From Enterobacter kobei (GTDB taxonomy: Bacteria > Pseudomonadota > Gammaproteobacteria > Enterobacterales > Enterobacteriaceae): DNA of 64,000 bases. This document shows positions 1 to 9,692 of the stretch, in pieces. Made by a program: the position numbers and the translations under genes. The stretch covers positions 3,162,001 through 3,226,000 of the forward strand of contig NZ_AP024590.1 of assembly GCF_018323985.1 (NCBI RefSeq). Reading direction: 5' to 3'. The notes beneath the pieces were generated by a model. That model made no database searches, was not told the origin of the DNA, and saw only the letters and a program-made list of their open reading frames with translations. Every line of letters begins with the position of its first letter. The stretch's first letter is position 1.

Positions 1-4
1 ATTA

Positions 5-1243
5 CTACACGTCCAGCAGCAGACGCGTCGGATCTTCCAGCAGCTCTTTAATGGCCACCAGGAAGCTTACCGATTCACGACCATCGATCAGACGGTGATC
101 GTAAGACAGTGCCAGATACATCATCGGCAGGATCTCAACCTTGCCATCCACCGCCATCGGGCGATCTTTAATGGCGTGCATACCCAGAATGGCGCTCTGC
201 GGCGGATTGATAATCGGCGTGGACATCAGCGAACCGAACACACCACCGTTGGTGATGGTGAAGTTACCGCCAGTCAGATCTTCAACGGTCAGTTTGCCGT
301 CACGACCTTTCACTGCCAGTTCTTTGATGCGTTTTTCGATGTCGGCCATGCCCAGCGCGTCAACGTCACGCAGTACTGGCGTTACCAGACCGCGCGGCGT
401 GGACACCGCCATGCTGACGTCGAAATAGTTGTGGTACACCACATCATCGCCGTCGATAGAGGCGTTCACTTCCGGGAAGCGTTTCAGGGCTTCCACCACC
501 GCTTTCACGTAGAAAGACATAAAGCCCAGACGGATACCGTGACGTTTTTCGAAAGCGTCACCGTACTGCTTACGCAGATCCATAATCGGCTTCATGTTGA
601 CTTCGTTGAACGTGGTCAGCATGGCGGTAGAGTTTTTCGCTTCCAGCAGACGCTCGGCCACGCGCTTACGCAGACGGGTCATCGGCACACGTTTTTCGGA
701 GCGGTTGCCCAGTGCCGGAGCAGGCTGGGATGGCGCGCTGGCAGGAGCCGATGCTGCCGGCGCTTTTTCTTCTTTCGCGGCAGGCGCTTTCGCCAGATGT
801 TTTTCCACATCTTCACGGGTCAGACGACCACCAACACCAGTGCCTTTAATTGCACCAGCGTCAAGGCCATGCTCGGCCAGCAGGCGGCGGATCGCCGGGC
901 TTAAGGCCTCGTTATTCTGTTCTTCCAGGGAAGCCTGCTGGCGCTGAGCCGGTGTAGACTCGTTGCTGTCAGACTTCGCGCTGCTCTCTTTGCCAGCGCT
1001 GTTGCCTTCCCGCAGACGGCCCAGGATCTGGCGGGACGTCACTGTCGTCCCTTCTTCTTCGAGCACAGCATCCAGGATGCCGTCCGCTGATGCCGGTACT
1101 TCCAGTACCACTTTGTCAGTTTCGATTTCTACCAGCACTTCATCACGGGTAACCGCATCGCCTGGTTTTTTGTGCCAGGTCGCAACAGTCGCGTCAGCAA
1201 CGGACTCAGGCAGGTCGGGAACAAGAATATCTACGCTACTCAT
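5..1243 (-). CDS. sucB: Dihydrolipoyl succinyltransferase (E2 of 2-oxoglutarate dehydrogenase)
   Basis: This is the E2 core of the 2-oxoglutarate dehydrogenase complex, which moves the succinyl group from lipoamide to CoA in the TCA cycle (cytoplasm). An N-terminal lipoyl domain carries the lipoylation lysine K44 in the motif ETDKVVLEV. A small peripheral-subunit-binding domain follows (around residues 115-150, SPAIRRLLAEHGLD). The C-terminal acyltransferase domain contains the catalytic SYDHRLIDGR motif near the end. An Ala/Pro-rich linker (about 155-180) separates the last two domains. The length of 412 residues is close to the 405 of E. coli. The gene lies 14 nt downstream of sucA on the same strand, and the complete stop codon is the first feature of the window; sucCD would follow outside it. 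Confidence 0.98.
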   Translation of the reverse strand: MSSVDILVPDLPESVADATVATWHKKPGDAVTRDEVLVEIETDKVVLEVPASADGILDAVLEEEGTTVTSRQILGRLREGNSAGKESSAKSDSNESTPAQRQQASLEEQNNEALSPAIRRLLAEHGLDAGAIKGTGVGGRLTREDVEKHLAKAPAAKEEKAPAASAPASAPSQPAPALGNRSEKRVPMTRLRKRVAERLLEAKNSTAMLTTFNEVNMKPIMDLRKQYGDAFEKRHGIRLGFMSFYVKAVVEALKRFPEVNASIDGDDVVYHNYFDVSMAVSTPRGLVTPVLRDVDALGMADIEKRIKELAVKGRDGKLTVEDLTGGNFTITNGGVFGSLMSTPIINPPQSAILGMHAIKDRPMAVDGKVEILPMMYLALSYDHRLIDGRESVSFLVAIKELLEDPTRLLLDV

Positions 1244-1257
1244 TATTTATCCTTTAA

Positions 1258-4065
1258 TTAATCGACGTTCAGCGCGTCATTGACCAGATCTTGCTGCTGT
1301 TTCTGGTGAACGGACATATACCCTACCGCCGGCGAGGCGGAGGCCGGGCGACCTGCATAACGCAGACCGGACCCAAACGGAATCACTTCACGGAAATGAT
1401 GCTGGCTGCAGTACCATGCGCCCTGGTTCAGCGGCTCTTCCTGGCACCAGACAAAATCATGCACGTGGGCATAAGGTTTTAATGCTTCCTGCACCGCCTG
1501 GTGCGGGAACGGATACAACTGTTCGATACGGATGATGACCACGTTTTTCTGGTCGTTCTTACGACGTTGTTCAAGCAGGTCGTAATAAACCTTACCAGAA
1601 CAAAGCACTACCCGCTTCACGCCCTGCGGATCAATATCATCAATCTCGCCAATGGCTGGCAGGAAGGTGCCGTTCGCCAGTTCGTCAAGGCTGGACACAG
1701 CCAGCGGATGACGCAGCAGCGATTTCGGTGACATCACCACCAGCGGACGGCGCATACCGCGCAGCGCCTGACGGCGGATCATGTGGTACACCTGTGCTGG
1801 CGTGGACGGTACGCACACCTGCATGTTTTGTTCTGCACACAGTTGCAGGTAACGCTCCAGACGTGCCGAGGAGTGTTCCGGACCCTGACCTTCATAGCCG
1901 TGCGGCAGCAGCATCACCAGACCGCACATACGGCCCCATTTCTGCTCGCCGGAGCTGATGAACTGGTCAATCACCACCTGCGCACCGTTGGCGAAGTCAC
2001 CGAACTGCGCTTCCCAGATGGTCAGCGTGCGAGGTTCTGCGGTGGCATAACCGTATTCGAACGCCAGCACCGCTTCTTCAGACAGCACGGAGTCCCAGAC
2101 ACGGAAAGTGCCCTGCGAGTTGTGTACGTGGTGCAGCGGCGTCCAGGTGGAGCCGTTGGTCTGGTTGTGGATCACCGCATGACGGTGGAAGAAGGTGCCG
2201 CGACCCGCATCTTCACCAGACAGACGGACAGAAATGCCTTCATCAACCAGCGTCGCATAAGCAAGATTTTCCGCGCCGCCCCAGTCAAAGAGCTTCTCGC
2301 CTGCGGCCATCGCCAGGCGATCGCCATAAATCTTCGCCACGCGGGACTGCATTTCGATAGCGTCCGGCACCGTACTGATGCGCTTCGCCAGCTCCTGCAA
2401 CCGCTTCATCTCTACCTTGTTCGGGTAACTTTCGTCCCAGTCATGGTTGAGATACGGCGACCAGGTGAACGAATGCATGTTCATCGGACGGTATTCTTTT
2501 ACAACGCATTCACCCGCATCGAGCATGTCGCGATAGAGATTGACCATTTCGGTGGCATCTTCCAGCGTAACGACCTTCTCCTGCTCCAGCTTGTCGGCGT
2601 AAATTTTACGCGGCGTCGGGTGTTTTTTGATTTTCTGGTACATCAGCGGCTGGGTTGCGCTCGGCTCGTCGGCTTCGTTATGGCCGTGACGGCGGTAGCA
2701 CACCAGGTCGATAAACACGTCGCGCTTAAAGGTGTTGCGGAATTCCAGCGCCACACGGGTAACGAAGGCAACGGCTTCCGGATCGTCCGCATTCACGTGG
2801 AAAATCGGTGCCTGTACCATTTTGCCGATGTCAGTACAGTACGGAGTGGAACGGGCATCCAGCGGGTTAGAAGTGGTGAAGCCCACCTGGTTGTTGATCA
2901 CGATACGCACGGTACCGCCAACTTCATAGCCCCGCGCTTTCGACATGTTCAGGGTTTCCTGAACCACGCCCTGCCCGGTGACCGCCGCATCGCCATGAAT
3001 GGTGATCGGCAGCACTTTATTGCTTGAAGGCTCGTCAAGACGATCCAGACGGGCGCGTACAGAACCCATGACTACCGGGCTTACAATCTCAAGGTGTGAC
3101 GGGTTAAACGCCAGCGCCAGGTGCACCAGGCCGCCTTCGGTTTCGATATCCGAGGAGAAGCCCATGTGATATTTCACATCGCCCGTACCCAGATGTTCTT
3201 TATGCTTGCCGGCGAACTCGTCGAACAGATCCTGCGATTTTTTGCCCAGCACGTTGATCAACACGTTCAGGCGTCCGCGGTGCGCCATACCCAGCACCAC
3301 TTCGCGCGTGCCGCTCTTACCGGCATGACGGATCATCTCTTTGAGCATCGGCACCAGCGCGTCGCCGCCTTCCAGCGAGAAGCGTTTCGCACCCGGGAAT
3401 TTCGCGCCCAGATAGCGCTCCATGCCTTCTGCTGCCGTCAGTTCGCTGAGGAAGCGTTTTTTCTCTTCGGCGGTGAAAATGCCATGACCCGCTGCCGATT
3501 CGATACGCTGCTGGATCCAGCGTTTCTCTTCGGTACTGGTGATGTGCATGTATTCCGCGCCAACCGAACCGCAATAGGTCTGTTTCAGCGCCTCTAACAG
3601 CTCGCCCAGTTTCATGGTGTCTTTGCCGATAGCAAAGGATCCCACATTGAAACTTTCTTCCAGATCAGCTTCGGTCAGATCGTGATAATCAAGGGAGAGA
3701 TCGGCCACGCGCTCTTGTTTCCACAGTCCCAGCGGATCGAGATTCGCATGCTGGTGTCCGCGGAAGCGGTAGGCGTTGATCAATTGCAGGACTTTAACCT
3801 GCTTCACGTTGGTATCAGGGTCAGAAACTGAAGAGGTATAACGTGAGGCATCCTTCGCGAGACGACGGAAATAATCACGTGTTTTGGAATGGAATTGATC
3901 CGGTTTCATACCGGTCACCGGTAGCTGCTGGAACATCGAGCGCCAGTTTTCATCTACCGAATCAGGATCGGTTAAGAAGTCTTCATAGAGCTGTTCTATC
4001 CAGCTCTGGTTGGAGCCAGAGAGGTAAGAAGAGTCCAGCCAGGCTTTCATTGCGCCGTTCTGCAT
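1258..4065 (-). CDS. sucA: 2-oxoglutarate dehydrogenase E1 component
   Basis: SucA is the thiamine-diphosphate-dependent E1 subunit that decarboxylates 2-oxoglutarate and succinylates the lipoyl group of SucB. The 935-residue product matches the 933-residue E. coli protein along its whole length, starting MQNGAMKAWLDSSYLSG. It includes the ThDP-binding region with GMAHRGRLNVL and the GDAAVTGQGVVQE stretch, and the transketolase-like pyrimidine-binding domain (about 590-790). It is transcribed with sucB (14-nt gap). A REP-bearing gap of about 250 nt separates it from sdhB upstream, as in E. coli, where sucAB is read both from the sdh promoter and from a weaker internal one. Confidence 0.98.
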   Translation of the reverse strand: MQNGAMKAWLDSSYLSGSNQSWIEQLYEDFLTDPDSVDENWRSMFQQLPVTGMKPDQFHSKTRDYFRRLAKDASRYTSSVSDPDTNVKQVKVLQLINAYRFRGHQHANLDPLGLWKQERVADLSLDYHDLTEADLEESFNVGSFAIGKDTMKLGELLEALKQTYCGSVGAEYMHITSTEEKRWIQQRIESAAGHGIFTAEEKKRFLSELTAAEGMERYLGAKFPGAKRFSLEGGDALVPMLKEMIRHAGKSGTREVVLGMAHRGRLNVLINVLGKKSQDLFDEFAGKHKEHLGTGDVKYHMGFSSDIETEGGLVHLALAFNPSHLEIVSPVVMGSVRARLDRLDEPSSNKVLPITIHGDAAVTGQGVVQETLNMSKARGYEVGGTVRIVINNQVGFTTSNPLDARSTPYCTDIGKMVQAPIFHVNADDPEAVAFVTRVALEFRNTFKRDVFIDLVCYRRHGHNEADEPSATQPLMYQKIKKHPTPRKIYADKLEQEKVVTLEDATEMVNLYRDMLDAGECVVKEYRPMNMHSFTWSPYLNHDWDESYPNKVEMKRLQELAKRISTVPDAIEMQSRVAKIYGDRLAMAAGEKLFDWGGAENLAYATLVDEGISVRLSGEDAGRGTFFHRHAVIHNQTNGSTWTPLHHVHNSQGTFRVWDSVLSEEAVLAFEYGYATAEPRTLTIWEAQFGDFANGAQVVIDQFISSGEQKWGRMCGLVMLLPHGYEGQGPEHSSARLERYLQLCAEQNMQVCVPSTPAQVYHMIRRQALRGMRRPLVVMSPKSLLRHPLAVSSLDELANGTFLPAIGEIDDIDPQGVKRVVLCSGKVYYDLLEQRRKNDQKNVVIIRIEQLYPFPHQAVQEALKPYAHVHDFVWCQEEPLNQGAWYCSQHHFREVIPFGSGLRYAGRPASASPAVGYMSVHQKQQQDLVNDALNVD

Positions 4066-4188
4066 CGTGATCCCTTAAGCATTGGTATGCTTATTCGCCG
4101 TGGATAACTACACCGTACACCGCCAGGCGCACGTACCAGGGTTCACTTGCGAGCTCTTGTCACTGAGTTGGCCCGCGAAGGAACCTTT

Positions 4189-4218
4189 AAAAACTGTCTC
4201 TCTGTCAGGGCAGTTTTT
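4189..4218 (-). terminator. Stem-loop with T-run between sdhB and sucA
   Basis: Read on the minus strand, an 8-bp perfect stem (AAAAACTG / CAGTTTTT) encloses a 14-nt loop and ends in five T residues. It lies in the gap between the sdhB stop and the sucA start, so it would act as an attenuator or partial terminator on sdhCDAB-sucAB read-through. The stem is A/T-rich and modest in strength, and its activity is inferred only. Confidence 0.4.
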
Positions 4219-4239
4219 AGAGGTTTCCTGCATTTTCAC

Positions 4240-4316
4240 TCGGTTTGCCCGGTGGCACTGCGTTTACCGGGCCTACGGTGAAGTAGGCCGGATAAGCGCA
4301 GCGCCATCCGGCAATC
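4240..4316. repeat. REP/BIME element between sdhB and sucA
   Basis: Two oppositely oriented REP-like palindromic units lie here. The first contains TTTGCCCGGTGGC...GCCGGGCCTACG-like sequence, and the second contains GTAGGCCGGATAAGCGCAGC followed by GCCATCCGGC. REP units of this form stabilise upstream mRNA 3' ends and are common after sdh genes in enterics. It sits directly downstream of the sdhB stop. Confidence 0.8.
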
Positions 4317-4320
4317 TTAC

Positions 4321-5037
4321 TTACGCACTACGTTGCAGCAGCATCGACTTAATATGGCCGATGGCGCGCGTCGGGTTCAGCCCCTTCGGACACACACTGA
4401 CGCAGTTCATGATGCTATGGCAGCGGAATACGCTGAAAGCATCGCTCAGCCCTTCGAGGCGCTGGTCGGTTTCGGTATCGCGGCTGTCGATCAGGAAGCG
4501 ATACGCAGCCAGCAGACCTGCCGGGCCGATGAACTTGTCCGGGTTCCACCAGAATGACGGACAGGATGTGGAACAGCATGCACAGAGAATACACTCGTAC
4601 AGCCCATCCAGTTTTTCACGCTGCTCTGGCGACTGAAGATGCTCGCGAGCTGGCGGATTTTGTCCATTATTCAACAAGTAAGGCTTAATCTTCTCATATT
4701 GAGCATAGAATTGCCCCATGTCCACCACCAGATCGCGAACCACAGGTAAACCTGGCAGCGGGCGGATGACGATTTTTTTGCTGCCGTTACCCAGCGCCGA
4801 AATCGGCGTGATACAGGCGAGGCCATTCTTGCCGTTCATGTTCAGACCGTCGGAGCCGCACACGCCTTCACGGCATGAACGACGGAACGCCAGCGTCGGA
4901 TCTTTTTCTTTCAGCTGCATCAGCGCATCGAGCAGCATCATGTCGCGGCCTTCTTCGCCTTCCAGGGTGTAATCCTGCATATGCGGCGCGTCGTCGACAT
5001 CCGGGTTATAACGATAAATCGAAAATTCGAGTTTCAT
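4321..5037 (-). CDS. sdhB: Succinate dehydrogenase iron-sulfur subunit
   Basis: SdhB passes electrons from the FAD of SdhA through three Fe-S clusters to ubiquinone at the SdhCD membrane anchor. The 238-residue protein shows all the expected cysteine motifs. The [2Fe-2S] set is CREGVCGSDG plus a later C, the [4Fe-4S] set is CILCACCSTSCP, and the [3Fe-4S] set is CHSIMNCVSVCPKGLNP, which also supplies a cysteine to the second cluster. The length equals that of E. coli SdhB. It is the last gene of sdhCDAB and starts 16 nt after sdhA. Confidence 0.98.
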   Translation of the reverse strand: MKLEFSIYRYNPDVDDAPHMQDYTLEGEEGRDMMLLDALMQLKEKDPTLAFRRSCREGVCGSDGLNMNGKNGLACITPISALGNGSKKIVIRPLPGLPVVRDLVVDMGQFYAQYEKIKPYLLNNGQNPPAREHLQSPEQREKLDGLYECILCACCSTSCPSFWWNPDKFIGPAGLLAAYRFLIDSRDTETDQRLEGLSDAFSVFRCHSIMNCVSVCPKGLNPTRAIGHIKSMLLQRSA

Positions 5038-5053
5038 TTTTCCTGACTCCGCA

Positions 5054-6820
5054 TTAGTAAGTACGAATCTTCGGCGGGAATGCCGGACGCAGTTTCGGTT
5101 CCATATTGACGCTACGGCGCGTCATGGATTCCGATTCAGGCAGATACAGGGAATGGCACAGCCAGTTTTCGTCGTCACGATCCGGGAAGTCAAAGCGGCT
5201 GTGCGCCCCACGGCTTTCGGTACGGAAGTTCGCCGAGACCGCTGTGGCATACGCCGTTTCCATCAGGTTATCCAGTTCAAGGCACTCAACACGCTGGGTA
5301 TTGAAGTCGCTGGAGGTATCGTCCAGACGGGCATTTTTCAGACGCTCGCGGATCTCTTTCAGCTGCTCCAGCCCTTTGGCCATCGCATCCCCTTCGCGGA
5401 AGACCGAGAAGTTATGCTGCATACATTCCTGAAGCGCTTTACGGATGGTCACGGGATCTTCACCGCTGCGGGTGTTGTTCCAGCGATTGACGCGTGTCAG
5501 GGAAGCCTCGATGTCGGATTCGCTGGCATCACGCAGGGCGCCCTGCTCGGCGATAGATTCCTGTAAATGCAGACCCGCCGCGCGACCAAACACCACCAGA
5601 TCCAGCAGCGAGTTGCCGCCAAGACGGTTAGCGCCGTGTACCGATACGCAGGCGATTTCGCCTACCGCGAACAGACCCGGGATCACCACGTCTTCGCCCT
5701 GGGCGTTAACGGTCAGCGCCTGGCCAGTCACTTTGGTCGGAATACCGCCCATCATATAGTGGCAGGTCGGGATCACCGGGATCGGCTCTTTCACCGGATC
5801 GACGTGTGCAAAGGTACGGGAAAGTTCCAGAATGCCCGGCAGACGGGATTCCAGGACATCTTTACCCAGATGGTCGAGTTTCAGTTTCGCGTGCGGGCCC
5901 CACGGACCGTCGCAACCGCGACCTTCACGGATTTCGATCATGATGGAACGCGCCACCACGTCACGACCCGCCAGGTCTTTGGCGTTCGGCGCATAACGCT
6001 CCATGAAGCGCTCGCCATGTTTGTTCAACAGATAACCGCCTTCACCACGGCAGCCTTCGGTGACCAGCACGCCCGCACCGGCGATACCGGTCGGGTGGAA
6101 CTGCCACATTTCCATATCCTGTACCGGCACACCAGCACGCAGCGCCATGCCAACACCGTCGCCGGTATTGATGTGGGCGTTGGTGGTGGACTGGTAGATG
6201 CGGCCTGCACCACCGGTCGCCAGCACGGTAGCGCGGGCTTTGAAGTAAACGACCTCACCGGTTTCGATGCACAGCGCCGTACAACCCACCACGGCACCGT
6301 CCTGGTTTTTCACCAGATCAAGGGCATACCATTCGGAAAAAATGGTGGTGTGGTTTTTCAGGTTCTGCTGATAAAGCGTATGCAACAGCGCGTGACCGGT
6401 ACGGTCAGCGGCGGCAGCGGTACGTGCCGCCTGCTCGCCGCCGAAGTTCTTCGACTGGCCGCCAAACGGACGCTGATAGATTGAGCCATCTTCCAGACGG
6501 GAGAATGGCAGACCCATATGTTCCAGTTCCAGAATCGCTTCCGGACCGGTTTTACACATATATTCAATGGCGTCCTGGTCACCGATATAGTCGGAACCTT
6601 TCACCGTGTCGTACATGTGCCATTCCCAGTTATCTTCATGGGTGTTACCCAGCGCAACGGTAATACCGCCCTGCGCAGATACGGTGTGGGAACGGGTTGG
6701 GAATACTTTGGAGAGCAGCGCACAGGTCTGGCCGCTCTGGGAAATTTGTAGCGCCGCGCGCATACCTGCGCCACCGGCTCCGATGACGACTGCATCAAAC
6801 TCTCTGACTGGTAAATTCAT
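5054..6820 (-). CDS. sdhA: Succinate dehydrogenase flavoprotein subunit
   Basis: SdhA is the catalytic FAD subunit of complex II, oxidising succinate to fumarate. The N-terminal GAGGAGM dinucleotide-binding motif and the SHTVSAQGG motif with the FAD-linking histidine H45 are present. The HPTG and RLGGNSLLDLVVFGR motifs of the family are also seen. I take the ATG at 6820, which gives 588 residues beginning MNLPVREFDAVV, as in E. coli. This ATG overlaps the sdhD TGA stop by one base (TGATG). An upstream in-frame start would add four residues from within sdhD and is unlikely. Confidence 0.97.
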   Translation of the reverse strand: MNLPVREFDAVVIGAGGAGMRAALQISQSGQTCALLSKVFPTRSHTVSAQGGITVALGNTHEDNWEWHMYDTVKGSDYIGDQDAIEYMCKTGPEAILELEHMGLPFSRLEDGSIYQRPFGGQSKNFGGEQAARTAAAADRTGHALLHTLYQQNLKNHTTIFSEWYALDLVKNQDGAVVGCTALCIETGEVVYFKARATVLATGGAGRIYQSTTNAHINTGDGVGMALRAGVPVQDMEMWQFHPTGIAGAGVLVTEGCRGEGGYLLNKHGERFMERYAPNAKDLAGRDVVARSIMIEIREGRGCDGPWGPHAKLKLDHLGKDVLESRLPGILELSRTFAHVDPVKEPIPVIPTCHYMMGGIPTKVTGQALTVNAQGEDVVIPGLFAVGEIACVSVHGANRLGGNSLLDLVVFGRAAGLHLQESIAEQGALRDASESDIEASLTRVNRWNNTRSGEDPVTIRKALQECMQHNFSVFREGDAMAKGLEQLKEIRERLKNARLDDTSSDFNTQRVECLELDNLMETAYATAVSANFRTESRGAHSRFDFPDRDDENWLCHSLYLPESESMTRRSVNMEPKLRPAFPPKIRTY

Positions 6821-7167
6821 CACACACCCCACACCACAACAAATCCATAAATAACGTAAACCAGCAGCGCCACGACAATGGCGAGTTGCAGGCCAAGACG
6901 CAGGCCCGTTGATTTAACGTAGTCGGTCAACACCTGCCACATACCAATCCAGGCATGCACTAACGTAGAGAACAGCGCCAGCAGGGTGAAGACTTTGGTA
7001 AAGGCGGAGGAGAAGAAACCCGTCCAGACTTCCCAGGTGATCTCGCCGGAAATGGCGAAAAAACCGACCATATAGATGATGTAAAGCGTCAGAACGAGGG
7101 CAGTAGCACGAACCAGAATGAAGTCATGTACGCCGTTGCGTCCGAATGCGGAGGCGTTGCTTACCAT
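6820..7167 (-). CDS. sdhD: Succinate dehydrogenase membrane anchor subunit SdhD
   Basis: This 115-residue inner-membrane protein has three hydrophobic helices (roughly 18-40, 58-80 and 90-112). With SdhC it binds haem b and ubiquinone and anchors SdhAB. Its length and sequence (starting MVSNASAFGRNG) match E. coli SdhD. Its start overlaps the end of sdhC by seven bases and its stop overlaps the sdhA start by one, consistent with translational coupling. Confidence 0.96.
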   Translation of the reverse strand: MVSNASAFGRNGVHDFILVRATALVLTLYIIYMVGFFAISGEITWEVWTGFFSSAFTKVFTLLALFSTLVHAWIGMWQVLTDYVKSTGLRLGLQLAIVVALLVYVIYGFVVVWGV

Positions 7168-7550
7168 ACGAGGACTCCTGCGAGAATTGAAAGCACGACA
7201 GTAATACCAATAGCGACCCAGGCAGAACGTTTCCCGGCTTCGAAGGTCTCTTCAAGATAGCCCACATCCATCAAGGCATGACGAATACCACCGACCGCGT
7301 GATACGCAAGCGCGGTGAGAATGCCCCACATGATGAATTTCGCGAAGAAGCCATCCATGATGTCAGCGGCTGACTGGAAACCTTCCGGAGAGGAGAGCGA
7401 CAGGCCCAGTAACCACAGCAGGATCCCGACCGCCACAAAAGTGATGACGCCAGAAACACGGTGCAGAATGGACGCTATAGCCGTAACAGGAAACCGGATC
7501 GTTGTCAGATCCAGATTGACAGGTCTTTGTTTTTTGACATTTTTTATCAT
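7161..7550 (-). CDS. sdhC: Succinate dehydrogenase cytochrome b556 subunit SdhC
   Basis: SdhC is the other membrane anchor of complex II. It has three transmembrane helices and supplies the haem-ligand histidine in the ALAYHAVGGIRH segment. I choose the ATG at 7550, giving 129 residues beginning MIKNVKKQRPVNLDL, the same length as E. coli SdhC. An upstream in-frame ATG at 7565 would add only five residues. It is the first gene of sdhCDAB. Confidence 0.95.
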   Translation of the reverse strand: MIKNVKKQRPVNLDLTTIRFPVTAIASILHRVSGVITFVAVGILLWLLGLSLSSPEGFQSAADIMDGFFAKFIMWGILTALAYHAVGGIRHALMDVGYLEETFEAGKRSAWVAIGITVVLSILAGVLVW

Positions 7551-8201
7551 GAATAACGCCCACATGCTGTTCTTCTAGTTCCTTTCCTCCGGTCTGCAGG
7601 CGGGTCAGACAGCGTCCTTTCAATAACCGCACGTTATGCAAATCACATTGCTTCCAGATGCTAAACGACACGTTACAACGCTGGGTGGCTCGGGGCGGCA
7701 GAGAACTCCGGAGACCTGGCGGCAGTATAGGATGTTCACAAAATCATTACAATTAACCTACATATAGTTTGTCGGGTTTTATGCGGAACAGTGACCGTCA
7801 TCACGATAACAACATATTTTTAAATTTTAACCATTGGATTTGACAAAAGTTAAACATTATTGTTACAAACGACAGCCGAAAAGGCATATAATTCGTAAAA
7901 GTTATGGGGTCTCTCTTTCACCTGAGATTTAGTTATGTAAGAGTGAGAAGGATTGACCGACGTTATCAGTACAGTTATTAGTGATAGACAGATTTGACAA
8001 ATTCGGACTGCTAAGACCCTGATTTGCTGTTGTTTCACTGGTTTTTCAATGTTTGCCTGCCAGCGCCCATCGCTCTGTACCCTGGTACCACCTCTCTGCA
8101 GAGTGTCGTGCCAAATAACAAATTGGTAACATTGATTTTCGCTATGAATGCAAATCCGGCTTCTGAGCAGTCTTAAGCATAAGGCGCTAAGGAGACCGTA
8201 A
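7551..8201. promoter_or_regulatory. Divergent sdhC / gltA regulatory region
   Basis: This gap of about 650 bp separates the divergent sdhC and gltA genes and holds both promoters. It has long A/T-rich stretches (about 7740-7880) typical of the E. coli region, where ArcA, CRP, Fnr and IHF act and where the sdhC leader is a target of the small RNAs RyhB and Spot 42. The gltA ribosome-binding site AAGGAG is at 8189-8194, eight bases before its ATG. I cannot place individual operators with confidence, and open frames here look like chance. Confidence 0.7.
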
Positions 8202-9488
8202 ATGGCTGATAAGAAAGCAACCATCACTTACAATAGTGAAGATGCTATTGAACTGGATGTGCTAAAAGGCACGCTCGGTCAGGATGTTATTGATATTCGT
8301 AGTCTTGGTTCGAAAGGTGTGTTTACTTTTGACCCTGGTTTCACCTCTACCGCATCTTGCGAATCCAAAATCACCTTTATCGATGGTGACGAAGGTATCC
8401 TGCTCCATCGCGGTTTCCCGATTGACCAGCTAGCCACTGAATCCAACTACCTGGAAGTGTGCTACATCCTGCTGTACGGTGAAAAACCGAGCCAGGAAGA
8501 GTACGACGATTTCAAAACTATCGTCACTCGCCACACCATGATCCACGAGCAGATCACCCGTCTGTTCCACGGTTTCCGTCGTGATTCCCACCCGATGGCA
8601 GTCCTGTGCGGCGTTACCGGCGCGCTGGCGGCCTTCTATCATGACTCGCTGGATGTGAACAATCCGCGCCACCGTGACATCGCTGCGTTCCGTCTGCTGT
8701 CCAAAATGCCGACCGTCGCCGCCATGTGTTACAAATATTCTATCGGCCAGCCGTTTGTTTATCCGCGTAACGACCTCTCCTATGCCGGTAACTTCCTGCA
8801 TATGATGTTCTCCACGCCGTGCGAGCCGTACGAAGTGAATCCGGTGCTGGAACGCGCGATGGATCGTATCCTCGTGCTGCACGCCGATCATGAGCAGAAC
8901 GCGTCCACCTCTACCGTCCGTACCGCAGGCTCTTCCGGCGCGAACCCGTTTGCCTGTATCGCGGCAGGTATTGCCTCCCTGTGGGGACCGGCACACGGCG
9001 GCGCGAACGAAGCTGCACTGAAAATGCTCGAAGAGATCAGCACCGTTGAGCACATTCCGGAATTCGTGCGTCGCGCCAAAGACAAGAACGATTCGTTCCG
9101 TCTGATGGGCTTCGGACATCGTGTTTACAAAAACTACGATCCGCGCGCTACCGTCATGCGTGAAACCTGCCACGAAGTGCTGAAAGAGCTGGGCACCAAA
9201 GATGATCTGCTGGAAGTGGCGATGGAGCTGGAACACATCGCGCTGAACGACCCGTACTTCATCGAGCGTAAACTCTATCCGAACGTGGACTTCTACTCCG
9301 GTATCATCCTGAAAGCGATGGGTATTCCGTCTTCCATGTTTACGGTGATCTTCGCGATGGCCCGTACCGTTGGCTGGATCGCACACTGGAACGAAATGCA
9401 TGACGACGGCATTAAGATTGCCCGTCCGCGCCAGCTGTACACCGGTTACGAGCAGCGTGATTTCGAATCGGAAGTGACGAACCGCTAA
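8202..9488 (+). CDS. gltA: Citrate synthase (type II, NADH-inhibited)
   Basis: GltA condenses acetyl-CoA with oxaloacetate to citrate, the entry step of the TCA cycle. The 428-residue product matches hexameric enterobacterial type II citrate synthase (427 in E. coli). The active-site segments GPAHGGANEAALKML and GFGHRVYKNYDPRA are intact and contain the two catalytic histidines. The N-terminal extension of about 60 residues (to TFDPGFTSTASCES) is the part typical of the NADH-regulated type. It is transcribed alone, divergent from sdhC, and is followed by a BIME. Confidence 0.98.
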   Translation: MADKKATITYNSEDAIELDVLKGTLGQDVIDIRSLGSKGVFTFDPGFTSTASCESKITFIDGDEGILLHRGFPIDQLATESNYLEVCYILLYGEKPSQEEYDDFKTIVTRHTMIHEQITRLFHGFRRDSHPMAVLCGVTGALAAFYHDSLDVNNPRHRDIAAFRLLSKMPTVAAMCYKYSIGQPFVYPRNDLSYAGNFLHMMFSTPCEPYEVNPVLERAMDRILVLHADHEQNASTSTVRTAGSSGANPFACIAAGIASLWGPAHGGANEAALKMLEEISTVEHIPEFVRRAKDKNDSFRLMGFGHRVYKNYDPRATVMRETCHEVLKELGTKDDLLEVAMELEHIALNDPYFIERKLYPNVDFYSGIILKAMGIPSSMFTVIFAMARTVGWIAHWNEMHDDGIKIARPRQLYTGYEQRDFESEVTNR

Positions 9489-9495
9489 GGGTTGT

Positions 9496-9685
9496 GGCGC
9501 CCGGCGGCGCTTTCGCTTGCCGGGCCTACGAATTCAACCTCCGGGCCGGTTCATATGTAGGCCGGGTAAGGCACAGCCGCCACCCGGCAAGCACCGTCAG
9601 AACCGTAGGCCGGGTAAGGCGCAGCCGCCACCCGGCAAGCACCGTCAGAACCGTAGGCCGGGTAAGGCGCAGCCGCCACCCGGCA
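9496..9685. repeat. BIME with three tandem 48-bp REP units
   Basis: Downstream of gltA, one REP-type palindrome (GCCCGGCGGCGCTTTCGCTTGCCGGGC, about 9501-9527) is followed by three head-to-tail copies of a 48-bp unit. The copies start at 9557, 9605 and 9653 and each begins GTAGGCCGGGTAAGGC. The first two full units differ at a single base (CACAGCC against CGCAGCC), and the third is cut short near 9685. This is an expanded BIME between the convergent genes gltA and nei. Confidence 0.85.
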
Positions 9686-9692
9686 TTTCACG

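Noticed and set aside
7850..8227. A 125-codon minus-strand frame in the sdhC-gltA gap
   Set aside because: It spans the known gltA promoter and leader region, has biased composition without a ribosome-binding site, and resembles no family; it is taken as chance.
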